From: Gammaproteobacteria bacterium
GTDB lineage: Bacteria > Pseudomonadota > Gammaproteobacteria > Pseudomonadales > JAUIET01
Direction: 5' to 3'
Assembly (NCBI GenBank): GCA_030429735.1
Contig: JAUIET010000002.1
Span: forward strand, 228,414-292,413
Length of the DNA stretch: 64,000 bases
A program made the translations under genes and the position numbers. Shown piece after piece: positions 50,762 to 60,616 of this stretch. The stretch's first letter is position 1. Every line of letters begins with the position of its first letter. The notes beneath the pieces were generated by a model. It saw only the letters and a program-made list of their open reading frames with translations, was not told the origin of the DNA and ran no database searches.

Positions 50762-52435
50762 CTAATGATCGCGGATGTTCCAGGCTCCAATGTCGCGTGA
50801 TCGTGAGCGACGTCGCCAAAGAACCACTATACCGACAAGCAACAGCATTATTGGTATCAACGCGTACAGCGCACGTATGGGCTCAGCAGCAACCGCCAGA
50901 ATCATTGGCGCGAACTGGGAGTTGGCAAACTTCATACGGTTCACTAATGTGACCAATTCAGGAGACCATTTATTATTTGTCTGTCGCTTTGCCAGCTCGT
51001 CGCGTAGCTTCGCCACCAGGGGATCTGCAATCGGTAAATCCACAATGTTGTGAGTCTCCAGTGGGTCGTTCACGAGATCGAACATCATCTGATTCAGCAG
51101 ATTCCCGCTCTCGTCATACCATGCTGTATACCGATACTGTGCATCGCGTACAGACTCGCCATTAAGCCACCTTGACACGCTGACAGGCTTGTCGGGATGA
51201 GTTGATAAGGTTGGTGCATCAAGCAATGTTGTTAGTGATCGACCATCCAGATGCGGAGGCACTGGCAGGTTCGCAAGCTCGGCCAGCGTTGGGAAAATGT
51301 CGAGCAGGTCAACGACGGCGTTCACCGCATGACCGCCTTCGCGTCTGGGATCGACAATGATCAATGGCGTGCGCAAGGCCGTCTCGAAAAGAGCGTGCTT
51401 TGTCCACATGTGCTGCTCGCCGAGAAAGAAGCCATGATCGCCCGCAACCACAATAATTGTTTGATCAGCCACGCCCGACTCATTCAGCGCGGCCGTCAAT
51501 TGTCCGATTTGCGCGTCAATGTAGCGCGCCGCAGCATAGTAGGCCCGGACCAGCTCCTTGGCAGTGGCATCGGATTCCTCACCTAGCAAGGGAAGCGCAT
51601 TGTATTGCATGCGCAATTCCAGAGAACGATGCGTCGCGTAGGAAGGTAGATGTTCGCTCACCTGACGCCAGGTTTCCGGTAGCAGTTCTGAATCGGCCAC
51701 CTCGTCGGACCAATACTTTGCTGGCGCATTGAATGGCAGATGCGGTTTTCTAAATCCCACGGCCAGAAAAAAGGCTTGGTCTTCGCGGGCTAGCCGTTGA
51801 ATGTCCTTGATCGAACGCGCGGTGATCTCACCATCCGGGTAGGCCATATCATCAACGTCCAATCGCTCCCAGGTTGGCGGTCGCCCGCCGGGCAGACTGT
51901 TGATGTAACTTTTCTGAAGATGTTCACCGCGCTCGTCCTCGGGCGTTGAGCTGTGCCAACGCATGCCCGGATTCCATACCGGTTCCGACCAACTGTCGGC
52001 CGAGTCATCGATGACGTCAAAGATCTTTCCGTTGCCAAGCACGGTCCAGCCGTGGCGCTTGAAATACCCTGGTAGCGATTCTGCGCCGGGCACGTCAGCA
52101 TCAAGGCGGGAGTTATAGGAAATGAAGCGACTGGGGGAGGGCGCCAAACCGCCGAGCATGGATGCCCGAGATGCACCGCATACGGGTACATTGGCGTAGT
52201 TCTTCGTAAAGCGAAAGCCTTGCTTAGCAAGCGCTTCCAGATTCGGTGTGGAGACTGGCCCCCCAAACTCTGTACCGATCGGACGTAGGTCATCGACAAG
52301 TATAAACAGTACATTGGGTCCTTTTGGCACTGCAGGCGAAGCAAGCGCCACTGCGGGCGAAGAGACCAGGGTTGCTATACAGAGAGCTAACGCGACCTTG
52401 CCTGCGCTACTGAATAGCCTAAGTGTTGTATTCAT
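50762..52435 (-). CDS. Sulfatase, iduronate-2-sulfatase-like
   Basis: A 557-residue exported sulfatase. Signal peptide (FSSAGKVALALCIATLVSSP), metal-binding NVLFILVDDLRPIG (Asp48-Asp49), the formylglycine site PVCGASRASM (Cys86 in CxAxR), DIQRLAREDQAFFLAVGFRK then PHLPFNAPAKYWSD, and VVAGDHGFFLGEQHMWTKHA. A membrane helix with an arginine-rich end (ALIPIMLLLVGIVVLWRRRS) closes the protein, which suggests surface or membrane anchoring. Start 52435 is chosen for its signal peptide; the frame opens earlier at 52495. It is divergent from GH3. Confidence 0.9.
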   Translation of the reverse strand: MNTTLRLFSSAGKVALALCIATLVSSPAVALASPAVPKGPNVLFILVDDLRPIGTEFGGPVSTPNLEALAKQGFRFTKNYANVPVCGASRASMLGGLAPSPSRFISYNSRLDADVPGAESLPGYFKRHGWTVLGNGKIFDVIDDSADSWSEPVWNPGMRWHSSTPEDERGEHLQKSYINSLPGGRPPTWERLDVDDMAYPDGEITARSIKDIQRLAREDQAFFLAVGFRKPHLPFNAPAKYWSDEVADSELLPETWRQVSEHLPSYATHRSLELRMQYNALPLLGEESDATAKELVRAYYAAARYIDAQIGQLTAALNESGVADQTIIVVAGDHGFFLGEQHMWTKHALFETALRTPLIIVDPRREGGHAVNAVVDLLDIFPTLAELANLPVPPHLDGRSLTTLLDAPTLSTHPDKPVSVSRWLNGESVRDAQYRYTAWYDESGNLLNQMMFDLVNDPLETHNIVDLPIADPLVAKLRDELAKRQTNNKWSPELVTLVNRMKFANSQFAPMILAVAAEPIRALYALIPIMLLLVGIVVLWRRRSRSRDIGAWNIRDH

Positions 52436-52525
52436 CACCTTGTCCCTTTCCTCTGTGTATTTCTCACAAGCTAAAGCAAGCGGGCCATGCCTCAATCATA
52501 CTACGGGATCTGGAATAGAATATAA

Positions 52526-52535
52526 TACACGTGTA
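52526..52535. promoter_or_regulatory. Palindrome in the sulfatase/GH3 divergent region
   Basis: TACACGTGTA is a perfect 10-bp palindrome, flanked by AT-rich half-matching arms, about 46 bases upstream of the GH3 start. It is a possible operator for the TetR-family regulator at 49995. Confidence 0.4.
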
Positions 52536-52580
52536 ATATTCAATAATAAGCATCATTCACGAAGCGCAGCAAACTCGACA

Positions 52581-54992
52581 ATGACAGAAGCAAACGACAC
52601 GCTTTTCAGTAAGCTTACAATCGATGAAAAAGCCGAGCTTTGCGGTGGCAAAGATTTCTGGCATCTGCACGGCGTGGAGAGGCTTGATTTGCCCTCGATC
52701 ATGGTCACCGACGGTCCCCATGGCTTGCGCAAGCAGCCTAGCGGTGCCGATCATGTAGGCGTTCTTGAGAGTGTACCGGCAACCTGTTTCCCTACGGCCT
52801 CCGGACTGGCTGCTACATGGAATGTGAAACTTATCGAACAGGTGGGCGCAGCACTCGCTCGTGAATGCCTGGCCGAACAGGTGAGTGTACTGCTAGGGCC
52901 AGGCGCGAACATTAAGCGTCACCCGCTTGGCGGCAGAAACTTTGAATACTTTTCGGAAGATCCGTATTTGACCGGTGCAATGGCCAGCGCGTGGATAAAG
53001 GGTTTGCAGAGTAATAATGTTGGCGCAAGCCTGAAACATTATGCGCTCAACAACCACGAGCGAGGACGGATGGTGTGCGACGTGGTCGTCGACGAACGCG
53101 CCTTGCGTGAAATCTACCTGCCCGGTTGGGAAATGCCTGTTAAGGAAACACAGCCATGGACCATCATGTGCGCGTACAACAAGTTTCGCGGCACATACCT
53201 TTCTGAACATGAGTACCTGTTGAAAACGGTGCTCAGGGACGAATTTGGATTTAACGGTGTTGTAGTGACCGATTGGGGTGCCAATCATAAGCGCGTTGAC
53301 GGCATAAAGCATGGCCAGTCCCTGGAGATGCCCAGTTCCGGCACTCTTAACAAAGATAAAATAATGTCAGCCATCGCCGACGGTACGCTCACCGAAGATG
53401 AATTGGACGAATCGGTTCGACCCGTCGTTGAGCTGATCCTTAAGGCGGCTGACGCACTAGATGAAAAGGCTCAGGTTAACTTCGACAATCACCATGCGTT
53501 GGCAAGAATGGTTGCGGAGGAGGCCAGTGTACTGTTGAAAAACGATGGCGTGTTGCCGCTATCAAGCACTAGCAAGGTGCTGCTGGTTGGCGCTTTGGCG
53601 CAGAATACGCGCTATCAAGGCAGTGGCAGCTCACAAATCGTTCCCACTAGACTGGAACAACCGCTTGAGGAGATACGTGCGGTTGCCGAAGAGCCGATCG
53701 CATTTGCGCCTGGTTACCTGCTGTCTGGAGAGCAAGATGCCCAGCTGATTGAAGCAGCACTGAGCATGGCCGCTGATGCAGAGCACATCATTGTGATGGT
53801 TGGACTTACGCCGGAGTACGAATCAGAAGGCTTTGATCGCGACCACATGCAGCTGCCCGCAAACCAGCTGGCGCTTCTGGACGCACTTGAGCCCTACCAT
53901 GACCGTTTAGTGGTGGTTCTGCAAAATGGCGCGCCTGTTGAGCTGCCATTCAGGCACTCGGTGGCGGCCATTCTGGAAGCCTATCTTGGTGGACAGGCAG
54001 GCGCCTCGGCGTTGGCGCGCCTACTGTTCGGTTTGGCAAACCCCAGCGGCAAGCTGGCCGAAACAATGCCGATCACCTGCGCAGATGTGCCTAGTGATCC
54101 ATGGTTCAATCAGAACCCGCGACAATCCCAATACCGCGAGAGCGTCTTGGTGGGTTACCGTTACTTCGAAACGACTAACACGGCCACCGCGTATCCTTTC
54201 GGGCATGGTCTTTCCTACACTGAATTTGAGCTATCAGACTTACGGCTTAGTTCCCGATGGCAGCCAGGCACTATGGAAGGCCATTTCGAGCTCACGTTCA
54301 CTGTGCGGAATATTGGTCAGCGTGCAGGCGCCGAGGCCGTTCAGGTCTACGTTGGGCAGCAGAACCCATCCGTACCAAGACCGACTCGCGAACTGAAAGC
54401 TTTCCAAAAGGTTCATCTCGAACCCAACGCATCGCAAGAAGTGACCTTTGTACTTAATCCACGGTCGTTTGCGTTTTGGTGTACTCATGAGCAATCCTGG
54501 GTGGTGGAAAGCGATCTATTTGAGATCAGTGTTGGTACATCCGTTGCTGACATTCGCCTGCAAGAAACTATTGAATTAGATACCGGGCGCGCAATCGGCA
54601 AGAGAGACGCCGCCGTGTTCGCTTATTTCGAACCAGAGACACGATTTGCTGATCAGGCTGTCTTCGAACAACTATTAGGCCATCCCGTTCCCACTTCGTT
54701 GGCTGTGCGCCCGTTCCAGATGAACTCTACGCTCCTGGAAATTGGCGCTACCCGGATTGGACGATTTATTCATAAGGTGATTGCGCAGCAGATAGGCAAG
54801 ATGACGGGTGGAGATGACCTGGATGAGCACAGCCGGGCGATGATCCAGGCAATTGTAAACGAGATGCCGATTCGTTCGGTTGTTTCAATGAGTGAAGGCA
54901 AGGTCAGTGAGAGCGTGGTTCGACGTTTGATTCATGCGATGAACGGTAGCTGGATGAAAGCGTTGCGTGGAGCGCCGGTGCGCTGCGAATAG
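52581..54992 (+). CDS. Glycoside hydrolase family 3 beta-glycosidase
   Basis: A 803-residue GH3 enzyme with domain order GH3-N, GH3-C, fibronectin III-like. Motifs: KAELCGGKDFWHLHGVERLD, GPGANIKRHPLGGRNFEYFS, the nucleophile Asp231 in FNGVVVTDWGANHKRVDGI, GQAGASALARLLFGLANPSG, YPFGHGLSYTEFELSDLRLS. No signal peptide is seen at the chosen start (MTEANDTLFSKLTID), so it should be cytoplasmic. About 100-130 extra C-terminal residues, with pattern GDDLDEHSRAMIQAIVNEMP, follow the FnIII domain. The frame is open upstream to 52248 only across the sulfatase gene. Confidence 0.9.
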   Translation: MTEANDTLFSKLTIDEKAELCGGKDFWHLHGVERLDLPSIMVTDGPHGLRKQPSGADHVGVLESVPATCFPTASGLAATWNVKLIEQVGAALARECLAEQVSVLLGPGANIKRHPLGGRNFEYFSEDPYLTGAMASAWIKGLQSNNVGASLKHYALNNHERGRMVCDVVVDERALREIYLPGWEMPVKETQPWTIMCAYNKFRGTYLSEHEYLLKTVLRDEFGFNGVVVTDWGANHKRVDGIKHGQSLEMPSSGTLNKDKIMSAIADGTLTEDELDESVRPVVELILKAADALDEKAQVNFDNHHALARMVAEEASVLLKNDGVLPLSSTSKVLLVGALAQNTRYQGSGSSQIVPTRLEQPLEEIRAVAEEPIAFAPGYLLSGEQDAQLIEAALSMAADAEHIIVMVGLTPEYESEGFDRDHMQLPANQLALLDALEPYHDRLVVVLQNGAPVELPFRHSVAAILEAYLGGQAGASALARLLFGLANPSGKLAETMPITCADVPSDPWFNQNPRQSQYRESVLVGYRYFETTNTATAYPFGHGLSYTEFELSDLRLSSRWQPGTMEGHFELTFTVRNIGQRAGAEAVQVYVGQQNPSVPRPTRELKAFQKVHLEPNASQEVTFVLNPRSFAFWCTHEQSWVVESDLFEISVGTSVADIRLQETIELDTGRAIGKRDAAVFAYFEPETRFADQAVFEQLLGHPVPTSLAVRPFQMNSTLLEIGATRIGRFIHKVIAQQIGKMTGGDDLDEHSRAMIQAIVNEMPIRSVVSMSEGKVSESVVRRLIHAMNGSWMKALRGAPVRCE

Positions 54993-55017
54993 TTGCAGAT
55001 CGCTACGCGCAAGCAGG

Positions 55018-55045
55018 CTGAAAGCTATTATCTGAAAGCTATTAC
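55018..55045 (+). repeat. Tandem 14-bp repeat
   Basis: CTGAAAGCTATTAT (55018-55031) and CTGAAAGCTATTAC (55032-55045) are tandem copies just past the GH3 stop. They sit right before the TonB-receptor remnant and may mark the rearrangement. Confidence 0.7.
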
Positions 55046-55067
55046 CAGCGGTCTGAATCTGCTATGA

Positions 55068-55481
55068 GGCATTCAGACTTCAAATGACATCACGCGAATC
55101 GCGCCGAGCCTGACGCTGCCGGTCAGTAACAACAAAACCAATAGTGCCTTCAGTATTCGCGGTATCGGTACTAACGTGTTTGGAATTGGTGTTGAGCAAG
55201 CGGTGTCGATGATCGTTGACGACGTTGCGTTTATTCAACAGGGCCAGAGCATCACAAATCTTGCAGATATAGAGCGAATTGAAGTATTGCGCGGTCCGCA
55301 GAGTACTCTGTTTGGTAAGGCCGCCTCCGCGGGTGTTATTAACGTAACAACCAAGGCGCCATCAGAAGAGCTGGAAAGGACTGTGGAAATGTCGGTTACC
55401 GATGAGAGCGAGCAGCGCGTGCTGGCGTCGATGTCGGGGCCTATTGGTGATGCACTTGGATACAGAATATCGGGCTATTAG
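55068..55481 (+). pseudogene. TonB-dependent receptor remnant (plug domain)
   Basis: The open frame from 55068 to the stop at 55479-55481 encodes a plug domain fragment: TSNDITRIAPSLTLP, SAFSIRGIGTNVFG, AVSMIVDDVAFIQQG, LADIERIEVLRGPQSTLFGK and AGVINVTTKAPSEE. The hallmark LRGPQSTLFGK is intact. There is no signal peptide, no TonB box and no beta barrel; an in-frame stop precedes the fragment and another follows 30 residues after the plug. It is a both-ends truncated gene. Its position after GH3 suggests it once served the same glycan-use locus. Confidence 0.75.
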
Positions 55482-55524
55482 ATGCTTGTCTTGTTCAGCG
55501 CACATGTCAACATATAGACGACGC

Positions 55525-55538
55525 TTGATTTAAATCAA
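55525..55538 (+). promoter_or_regulatory. Consensus FNR box before the ABC/HlyD operon
   Basis: TTGATTTAAATCAA matches the FNR/Anr consensus TTGAT-N4-ATCAA without mismatch and is a perfect palindrome. It lies about 165 bases upstream of the ATPase start at 55703 (126 from the GTG at 55664). A possible -10, TACGGT at 55560-55565, is at class II distance but weak. Confidence 0.7.
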
Positions 55539-55702
55539 AATGTATCTGACGCGTGCGTTTACGGTATGCATGCACTTGGCTTTTCAGATTAGTGTGATTA
55601 CCACTAGCGGCATGTTTAGTCTCATAAGCGGAAAAAGACTGACACAGAGGCCAAGCTGGTAAAGTGGCGAACAATCTCTTTGATCAATTGACACTATATG
55701 GC

Positions 55703-56416
55703 ATGGCTACTGACAAAGATGCTTTTTCTGTAACCGGTGTGACCAAAGTGTACGGTGAAGGTCCAGGCGCAGTACATGCATTGCGCGGCGTTGACCTCGC
55801 GCTGCCAAGCGGTGAAATGGTAGTGCTGCTCGGCGCGTCTGGGTCAGGCAAATCGACACTTCTCAACATACTCGGTGGGCTAGACAGTGTTAGTGCTGGT
55901 GTTGTGTATTTCTTTGGTAAGGAACTCACAGCCATGAGCCCGGCTGAACTTACTCTGTATCGGCGTCACCACGTTGGTTTTGTTTTCCAATTCTATAACC
56001 TGATGCCCAGCCTCACCGCCAGTGAAAATGTGGAACTGGTGACGGAAGTTTCTGACCAGGCACTGGATGCTGAGGAGGCGCTGGAGCTGGTAGGCCTGGC
56101 TGACCGTAAGAACCATTTTCCCTCTGAGTTGTCTGGCGGTGAGCAGCAACGCGTGGCGATTGCGCGGGCTGTCGCAAAACGTCCAACTGTGTTGTTTTGT
56201 GACGAGCCCACAGGTGCGCTGGATTCGGCGACAGGACGTCAGGTATTGCGTGTTCTGCAAGACATAAATGAACACTTCGGAACCACGGTGATGTTGATTA
56301 CTCATGCGGCTGCAACGGCCGACATGGCCCACAGAGTGATCGAGATGGCTGATGGCGCAGTACGGGCAGTACGTATCAATGAACACCGTTTAGACGCGGA
56401 AAACATCGAATGGTGA
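55703..56416 (+). CDS. ABC transporter ATP-binding protein, MacB/LolD type
   Basis: A 237-residue ATPase: Walker [22 protein letters not shown]-loop [20 protein letters not shown], signature [20 protein letters not shown], Walker [16 protein letters not shown], and the switch histidine in [13 protein letters not shown]. It energises the FtsX-type permease encoded next, which it overlaps by seven bases. Start 55703 (MATDKDAF) gives the normal family length; an in-frame GTG at 55664 is possible. It is first of a three-gene export operon behind an FNR box. Confidence 0.9.
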   Translation: MATDKDAFSVTGVTKVYGEGPGAVHALRGVDLALPSGEMVVLLGASGSGKSTLLNILGGLDSVSAGVVYFFGKELTAMSPAELTLYRRHHVGFVFQFYNLMPSLTASENVELVTEVSDQALDAEEALELVGLADRKNHFPSELSGGEQQRVAIARAVAKRPTVLFCDEPTGALDSATGRQVLRVLQDINEHFGTTVMLITHAAATADMAHRVIEMADGAVRAVRINEHRLDAENIEW

Positions 56417-58776
56417 GCCCTCTTGACAGAAAACTGGCTCGTGATCTGCGACGTATGAAAACCCAGGTCTCGGCAATTGCACTCGTCATTGCTGTTGGCG
56501 TATTACTGCTTGTCATGATGGGCGGTCTGCTCAATTCACTGGAGCAAACCCGCCTGAGTTACTACCAGCAATACCGCCTTGCTGATATTTTCGCGCCGGT
56601 TAAGCGGGCCCCGCAGTCGCTGCTTTCACGGATCGGTACTATCCCTGGTGTAGGCTCGGTCAGCGGTCGCGTGGTGGGCAATGCACTGATCAATCTGCCA
56701 AACCAAGCGGCACCCGTTCAAGCCCGGGCGGTATCGTTACCCGACTTTACCGAACCGCTGCTAAACAACGTGTATCTGGCCCAAGGTCGCAAATTAAATC
56801 CGCGCCATAGAGATGAAGTCTCATTGCTCGAGGGCTTTGCCAAGGCACACGATTTGGGTCCTGGATCATCGATCACAGCAACAATGTATGGGGCCAGACG
56901 GGAATTCAATATTGTTGGGCTGGCTCAGTCGCCTGAATTCTTGTTGTCGACCGCGCCAGGAGAGTTTGTGCCAGATGACGCTCGGTTCGCAGTGATTTGG
57001 ATGAGCGAGGCGTCACTTGCAGCGGCTTTTGATATGGAAGGGGCTTTTAACGAATTTCTGGTATCACTGCAGCATGGCGCTAATGAGCGTGCTGTTATTG
57101 ACGCGATAGATCGCATTCTGGAGCCTTATGGAGGAGTAGGTGCATACGGACTGGATGATCAGTATTCCAATATCTTTATTACTGAAGACATATCACAACT
57201 TGCGGTCAGTTCGGCCACTGTACCTCCGATATTCCTGGCAGTTGCTGCCTTTCTGCTCTACATAGTTGTTTCCAGACTTATTGATGCAGACCGAATCCAG
57301 ATAGGGCTTTTAAAAGCGTTTGGATACAGTACTTTGAAAATCTGCGCCCATTATTTCAAGCTGATCTTGCTGATTGCGATTGGGGGTGCCTTATTGGGCT
57401 GTGCGCTTGGTGTGTGGGCAGGACAGTTGATGGCGGCTTACTATCAAATCTACTATAAGTTTCCTTATCTACTCTTTCATATTGACCTCGCTGCCATTTT
57501 GATAGCTGTCATGGTAAGCGTAGCGTCTGCGTCGGCGGGTGGATTACTGGTGCTGCGCAAAGTGTTTGAGCTAACTCCGGCAGTTGCTATGCGCCCGCCA
57601 GCACCGGCCGACTATTCGCGGTCCACTCCGCTTTCTGCTTCTCTAATACGACGTTTAGATCAGCCAACCCGTATGGTGCTGCGGCGCTTGATGCGTCGAC
57701 CAGGTCGATCAGTTGCCGCGATACTGGGTATTGCCGTTGGAATGGGCTTATCAGTGGCTATGCTGGGAGTGATGGATGGTTTTAACCGAATGGTAGATCT
57801 TAATTTCAGCGTAGTAGACAGAAGCAATGCAAATGTTAGTTTGATCGAACCCATGGCTGACAAAGTAATTTATGAACTCGCACGCATGCATGGCGTGCTT
57901 GAAGTAGAACCATTTCGAGAAGTCAGCGTCATGTTCAGAAATGGCACCCTTAGTCATCGTGGCAGCTTGAGCGGCCTGATCAGCGAGCCACAACTCAGGC
58001 GCGCCATGAGCGATGCTGGCGACACGATCTACATTCGCAAGGACGGAGTTGTGCTGGCCGAGGTGCTGGCGAATAAACTGAAGGTGGGGCCAGGCGACAC
58101 CTTAACGATAGACGTTAAGGAAGGTCGCCAACCAACGCTGCGTGTGCCTATTGCCAGTATCGCTCACCCCTTGTTAGGCGCCCCGGCTTATATGGAGCTG
58201 GGTGCGATCAACAGACTGTTGAAAGAGCCTGGTCGTGTAAATGGTGCGTATTTGCGAATAGATGAACAACACGGTGACTCCTTATACAAACAGATCAAGA
58301 ATATGCCATCGGTCGCTGGCGTAAGTTTGAAGCACGAGGTACGACGTGCATTCCGCGAGTTGATGGATAGTGGTGCAGGTGCAACTCGCTATGTCATGGC
58401 GGCAATTGCGGCAGTTATTACCTTTGGGATAGTCTACAACTCCGCACGCATTGCGTTTACTGAAAGTTCCCATGATCTTGCCAGTTTGCGAGTTATGGGT
58501 TTTAGTAACGGGGAAACTTCATTTGTGCTGTTGGGGGAACTTGGAATCATCATTTTTCTGGCTCTGCCCCTGGGTAGCTTGATTGGTTTGATGATGGTGG
58601 ACGCGATCGCGCAAGGATTCAGTACAGAACTGTATTCCATCCCCTCAACACTGGACGGTCGAAGCGTTGGGTATGCAGTCGTCTCAGTTAGCCTGGCTGC
58701 GTTGCTCTCAGGCTACTTGGTCAAGCGCGACATAGACCGTCTGGAACTGGTATCAGCACTTAAATCAAGAGAATAA
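56410..58776 (+). CDS. ABC transporter permease with two FtsX domains
   Basis: A 788-residue permease. N-terminal helix ([19 protein letters not shown]), a periplasmic region, then an FtsX domain near residues 270-390 ([40 protein letters not shown]). A second unit begins near 420 ([20 protein letters not shown]) and ends with FtsX helices near 660-780 ([40 protein letters not shown]). The layout is that of YbbP/DevC-like double permeases. It works with the ATPase before and the HlyD adaptor after it. Confidence 0.9.
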   Translation: MVSPLDRKLARDLRRMKTQVSAIALVIAVGVLLLVMMGGLLNSLEQTRLSYYQQYRLADIFAPVKRAPQSLLSRIGTIPGVGSVSGRVVGNALINLPNQAAPVQARAVSLPDFTEPLLNNVYLAQGRKLNPRHRDEVSLLEGFAKAHDLGPGSSITATMYGARREFNIVGLAQSPEFLLSTAPGEFVPDDARFAVIWMSEASLAAAFDMEGAFNEFLVSLQHGANERAVIDAIDRILEPYGGVGAYGLDDQYSNIFITEDISQLAVSSATVPPIFLAVAAFLLYIVVSRLIDADRIQIGLLKAFGYSTLKICAHYFKLILLIAIGGALLGCALGVWAGQLMAAYYQIYYKFPYLLFHIDLAAILIAVMVSVASASAGGLLVLRKVFELTPAVAMRPPAPADYSRSTPLSASLIRRLDQPTRMVLRRLMRRPGRSVAAILGIAVGMGLSVAMLGVMDGFNRMVDLNFSVVDRSNANVSLIEPMADKVIYELARMHGVLEVEPFREVSVMFRNGTLSHRGSLSGLISEPQLRRAMSDAGDTIYIRKDGVVLAEVLANKLKVGPGDTLTIDVKEGRQPTLRVPIASIAHPLLGAPAYMELGAINRLLKEPGRVNGAYLRIDEQHGDSLYKQIKNMPSVAGVSLKHEVRRAFRELMDSGAGATRYVMAAIAAVITFGIVYNSARIAFTESSHDLASLRVMGFSNGETSFVLLGELGIIIFLALPLGSLIGLMMVDAIAQGFSTELYSIPSTLDGRSVGYAVVSVSLAALLSGYLVKRDIDRLELVSALKSRE

Positions 58777-58780
58777 GACA

Positions 58781-60010
58781 GTGAAGCATGCAGCTAGAAA
58801 TACATCGCGTCGTTGGCTTGTAGTCAGTTCTATTTTTCTGCTGCTTGCGATCCTTGTGTACGCATTCATCCCTAAACCGGTGAAAGTTGATGTTGGAGAG
58901 GTGCAGCGTACCGCAATGCAGGTGACCATCGATGAAGAAGGCAGAACCAGGGTACGTGATGCTTATCTGGTGTCTGCTCCGATCGCTGGAAGGCTATTGC
59001 GTGTGGAAGTAGAGCCTGGTGATGCGGTGTCCAGTGGCGAAACGATCATTGCCAGAATGCTGGCAAATCCGCCATCGGCGATCGATGTGCGTACACGTGA
59101 GCAGGCCAGAGCCGGCGTTGATGCGGCGCAAGCAGCATTACGCTTGGCGCGAGCTGAACTGAACAGGTCAATGGCGGATGAAGATTTCGCGAACGCCGAA
59201 GTTACACGGATTCGTGCTCTGCGGGCAGCGGGTACCGTGTCTGAGACAACATTTGATCAGGCGGTGAGAAGCAAACGAACCGCCGATGCCGCGGTAGATA
59301 CTGCCAAGGCCGCCATATCCATGCGTGAGGCAGAATTGGCGAATGCGCGTGCCAGATTGATAGGTTTCGAGCAAGCGCTTAACGCAAACAATGATCGTGA
59401 ACTGATCAACCCGACAATACCGCTGCGAGCTCCTATTTCTGGTCAGATTCTGCGGGTCCTGCATAAGAGTGAAACCACCTTGGCCGCCGGCGAGCCAATT
59501 CTGGAAATCGGAGATGTTTCTAATGACCTGGAAATTGTTGCCGAATTATTATCGACAGACGCGGTACAAATAAAGCCAGGTAATAAGGTGATTGTAGATA
59601 ACTGGGGTGGAACGCACTTGCTGCATGGCTTGATTGAACGAGTCGAACCCTGGGGTTTCACCAAGTTCTCTGCCCTGGGCGTTGAGGAGCAACGCGTCAA
59701 TACAATTATTCGCTTCGATGATCCAATTGAATCGCGCGCATCCCTGGGGCATGGTTATCGTGTGGAGGTACGAATCGTGATTTGGGAACGTGATTCAATT
59801 CTGACGGTTCCTTCAAGTGCGCTATTCAGATACCGCGATTCCTGGTCTGTATTCAGAATTGTGGATGGCCGGGCAAGAATCAAAGACGTTGAAATAGGGC
59901 ACAATAACGGCCATGTTGCAGAACTAGAGGCCGGCCTAGAAGAAGGGGAAAAAATCGTATTATATCCCGGCCCTGATTTGCTGGATGGCATACGCGTGCA
60001 CGTTCCCTAG
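58781..60010 (+). CDS. HlyD/RND-type periplasmic adaptor
   Basis: A 409-residue membrane-fusion protein. One N-terminal helix (WLVVSSIFLLLAILVYAFIP), a lipoyl half (RDAYLVSAPIAGRLLRVEVE, PGDAVSSGETIIARML), a coiled-coil hairpin (about 100-200), the second half RAPISGQILRVLHKSETTLA and beta-barrel part with GYRVEVRIVIWERDSILTVP. It bridges the ABC permease to an outer membrane channel, which is not encoded here. Start codon is GTG, four bases after the permease stop. Confidence 0.9.
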   Translation: MKHAARNTSRRWLVVSSIFLLLAILVYAFIPKPVKVDVGEVQRTAMQVTIDEEGRTRVRDAYLVSAPIAGRLLRVEVEPGDAVSSGETIIARMLANPPSAIDVRTREQARAGVDAAQAALRLARAELNRSMADEDFANAEVTRIRALRAAGTVSETTFDQAVRSKRTADAAVDTAKAAISMREAELANARARLIGFEQALNANNDRELINPTIPLRAPISGQILRVLHKSETTLAAGEPILEIGDVSNDLEIVAELLSTDAVQIKPGNKVIVDNWGGTHLLHGLIERVEPWGFTKFSALGVEEQRVNTIIRFDDPIESRASLGHGYRVEVRIVIWERDSILTVPSSALFRYRDSWSVFRIVDGRARIKDVEIGHNNGHVAELEAGLEEGEKIVLYPGPDLLDGIRVHVP

Positions 60011-60066
60011 TTTGAAGCCAAACTGATCCACGTTAAGGTGATGCCATTTACGGTTAAAGCGGCGTG

Positions 60067-60408
60067 TTATGCGCAGTTGGCACACAGATCGGTGTATGGG
60101 ATGAGCTTCAGACGTTCAATCGCTATTGTATCGCCACAATCACGACACAGGCCATATTGTTCCTGCTCTATGCGCACAAGTGCCGCCTGAATCTGCTGGA
60201 GTTCAATTTTGGCATTGCTATCGAGTGCCTCAACAACCTGATTATTCTCGACTTCGACTACTTGTTCTGCGAAGTCTGCGTTGTAAGGTTCCTCACGCCG
60301 GTACAGATGTTTTGCTGTGCGGCCCAGCAATTCTTCCAGCCGTACCTTTTCGGTCTCGAGCAAGGATTTTAATTCACGCAGCTCTGCGTTTTGCATGGCG
60401 TTTTGCAT
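60067..60408 (-). CDS. TraR/DksA-like zinc-finger protein
   Basis: A 113-residue protein: helical coiled-coil front (NAELRELKSLLETEKVRLEE), acidic middle, and a C4 zinc finger CRDCGDTIAIERLKLIPYTD then LCANCA. This is the small TraR/DksA C4 family, which binds RNA polymerase's secondary channel or acts in stress. E. coli DksA is 151 residues, so this is shorter and lacks the usual DxxDxA acidic tip. A -10-like TAGACT (60454-60449) lies about 29 bases from the FNR box centre at 60483, so anaerobic control is plausible. Confidence 0.85.
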   Translation of the reverse strand: MQNAMQNAELRELKSLLETEKVRLEELLGRTAKHLYRREEPYNADFAEQVVEVENNQVVEALDSNAKIELQQIQAALVRIEQEQYGLCRDCGDTIAIERLKLIPYTDLCANCA

Positions 60409-60476
60409 GGCAGTTTTCCCTTACAACATTATAAGAAGTGATTCTCGCAGTCTAGGCTGAACACTCTTCATTGACC

Positions 60477-60490
60477 TTGACCAAGATCAA
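60477..60490. promoter_or_regulatory. FNR box between TraR/DksA-like and UspA genes
   Basis: TTGACCAAGATCAA, one mismatch from TTGAT-N4-ATCAA. On the minus strand a -10-like TAGACT sits at class II spacing for the TraR/DksA-like gene. A TATTCT at 60518-60523 toward the UspA gene is five to six bases too far for strict class II geometry. One box may serve both genes. Confidence 0.65.
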
Positions 60491-60616
60491 ATACATCGTC
60501 CGGTAATTGACAGTTCGTATTCTTGATTCATATCAACAGAGTGCCAACAAATCGGGCATATTCTTTACGGCATTCCAAGACCAGCATGACAGGCATAGAC
60601 AAGGCGGGTTACCACA

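Noticed and set aside
52248..52580. GH3 protein extended to the first open codon at 52248
   Set aside because: The extension overlaps the divergent sulfatase gene's start and shows no signal peptide or domain. The GH3 pattern begins after 52581.
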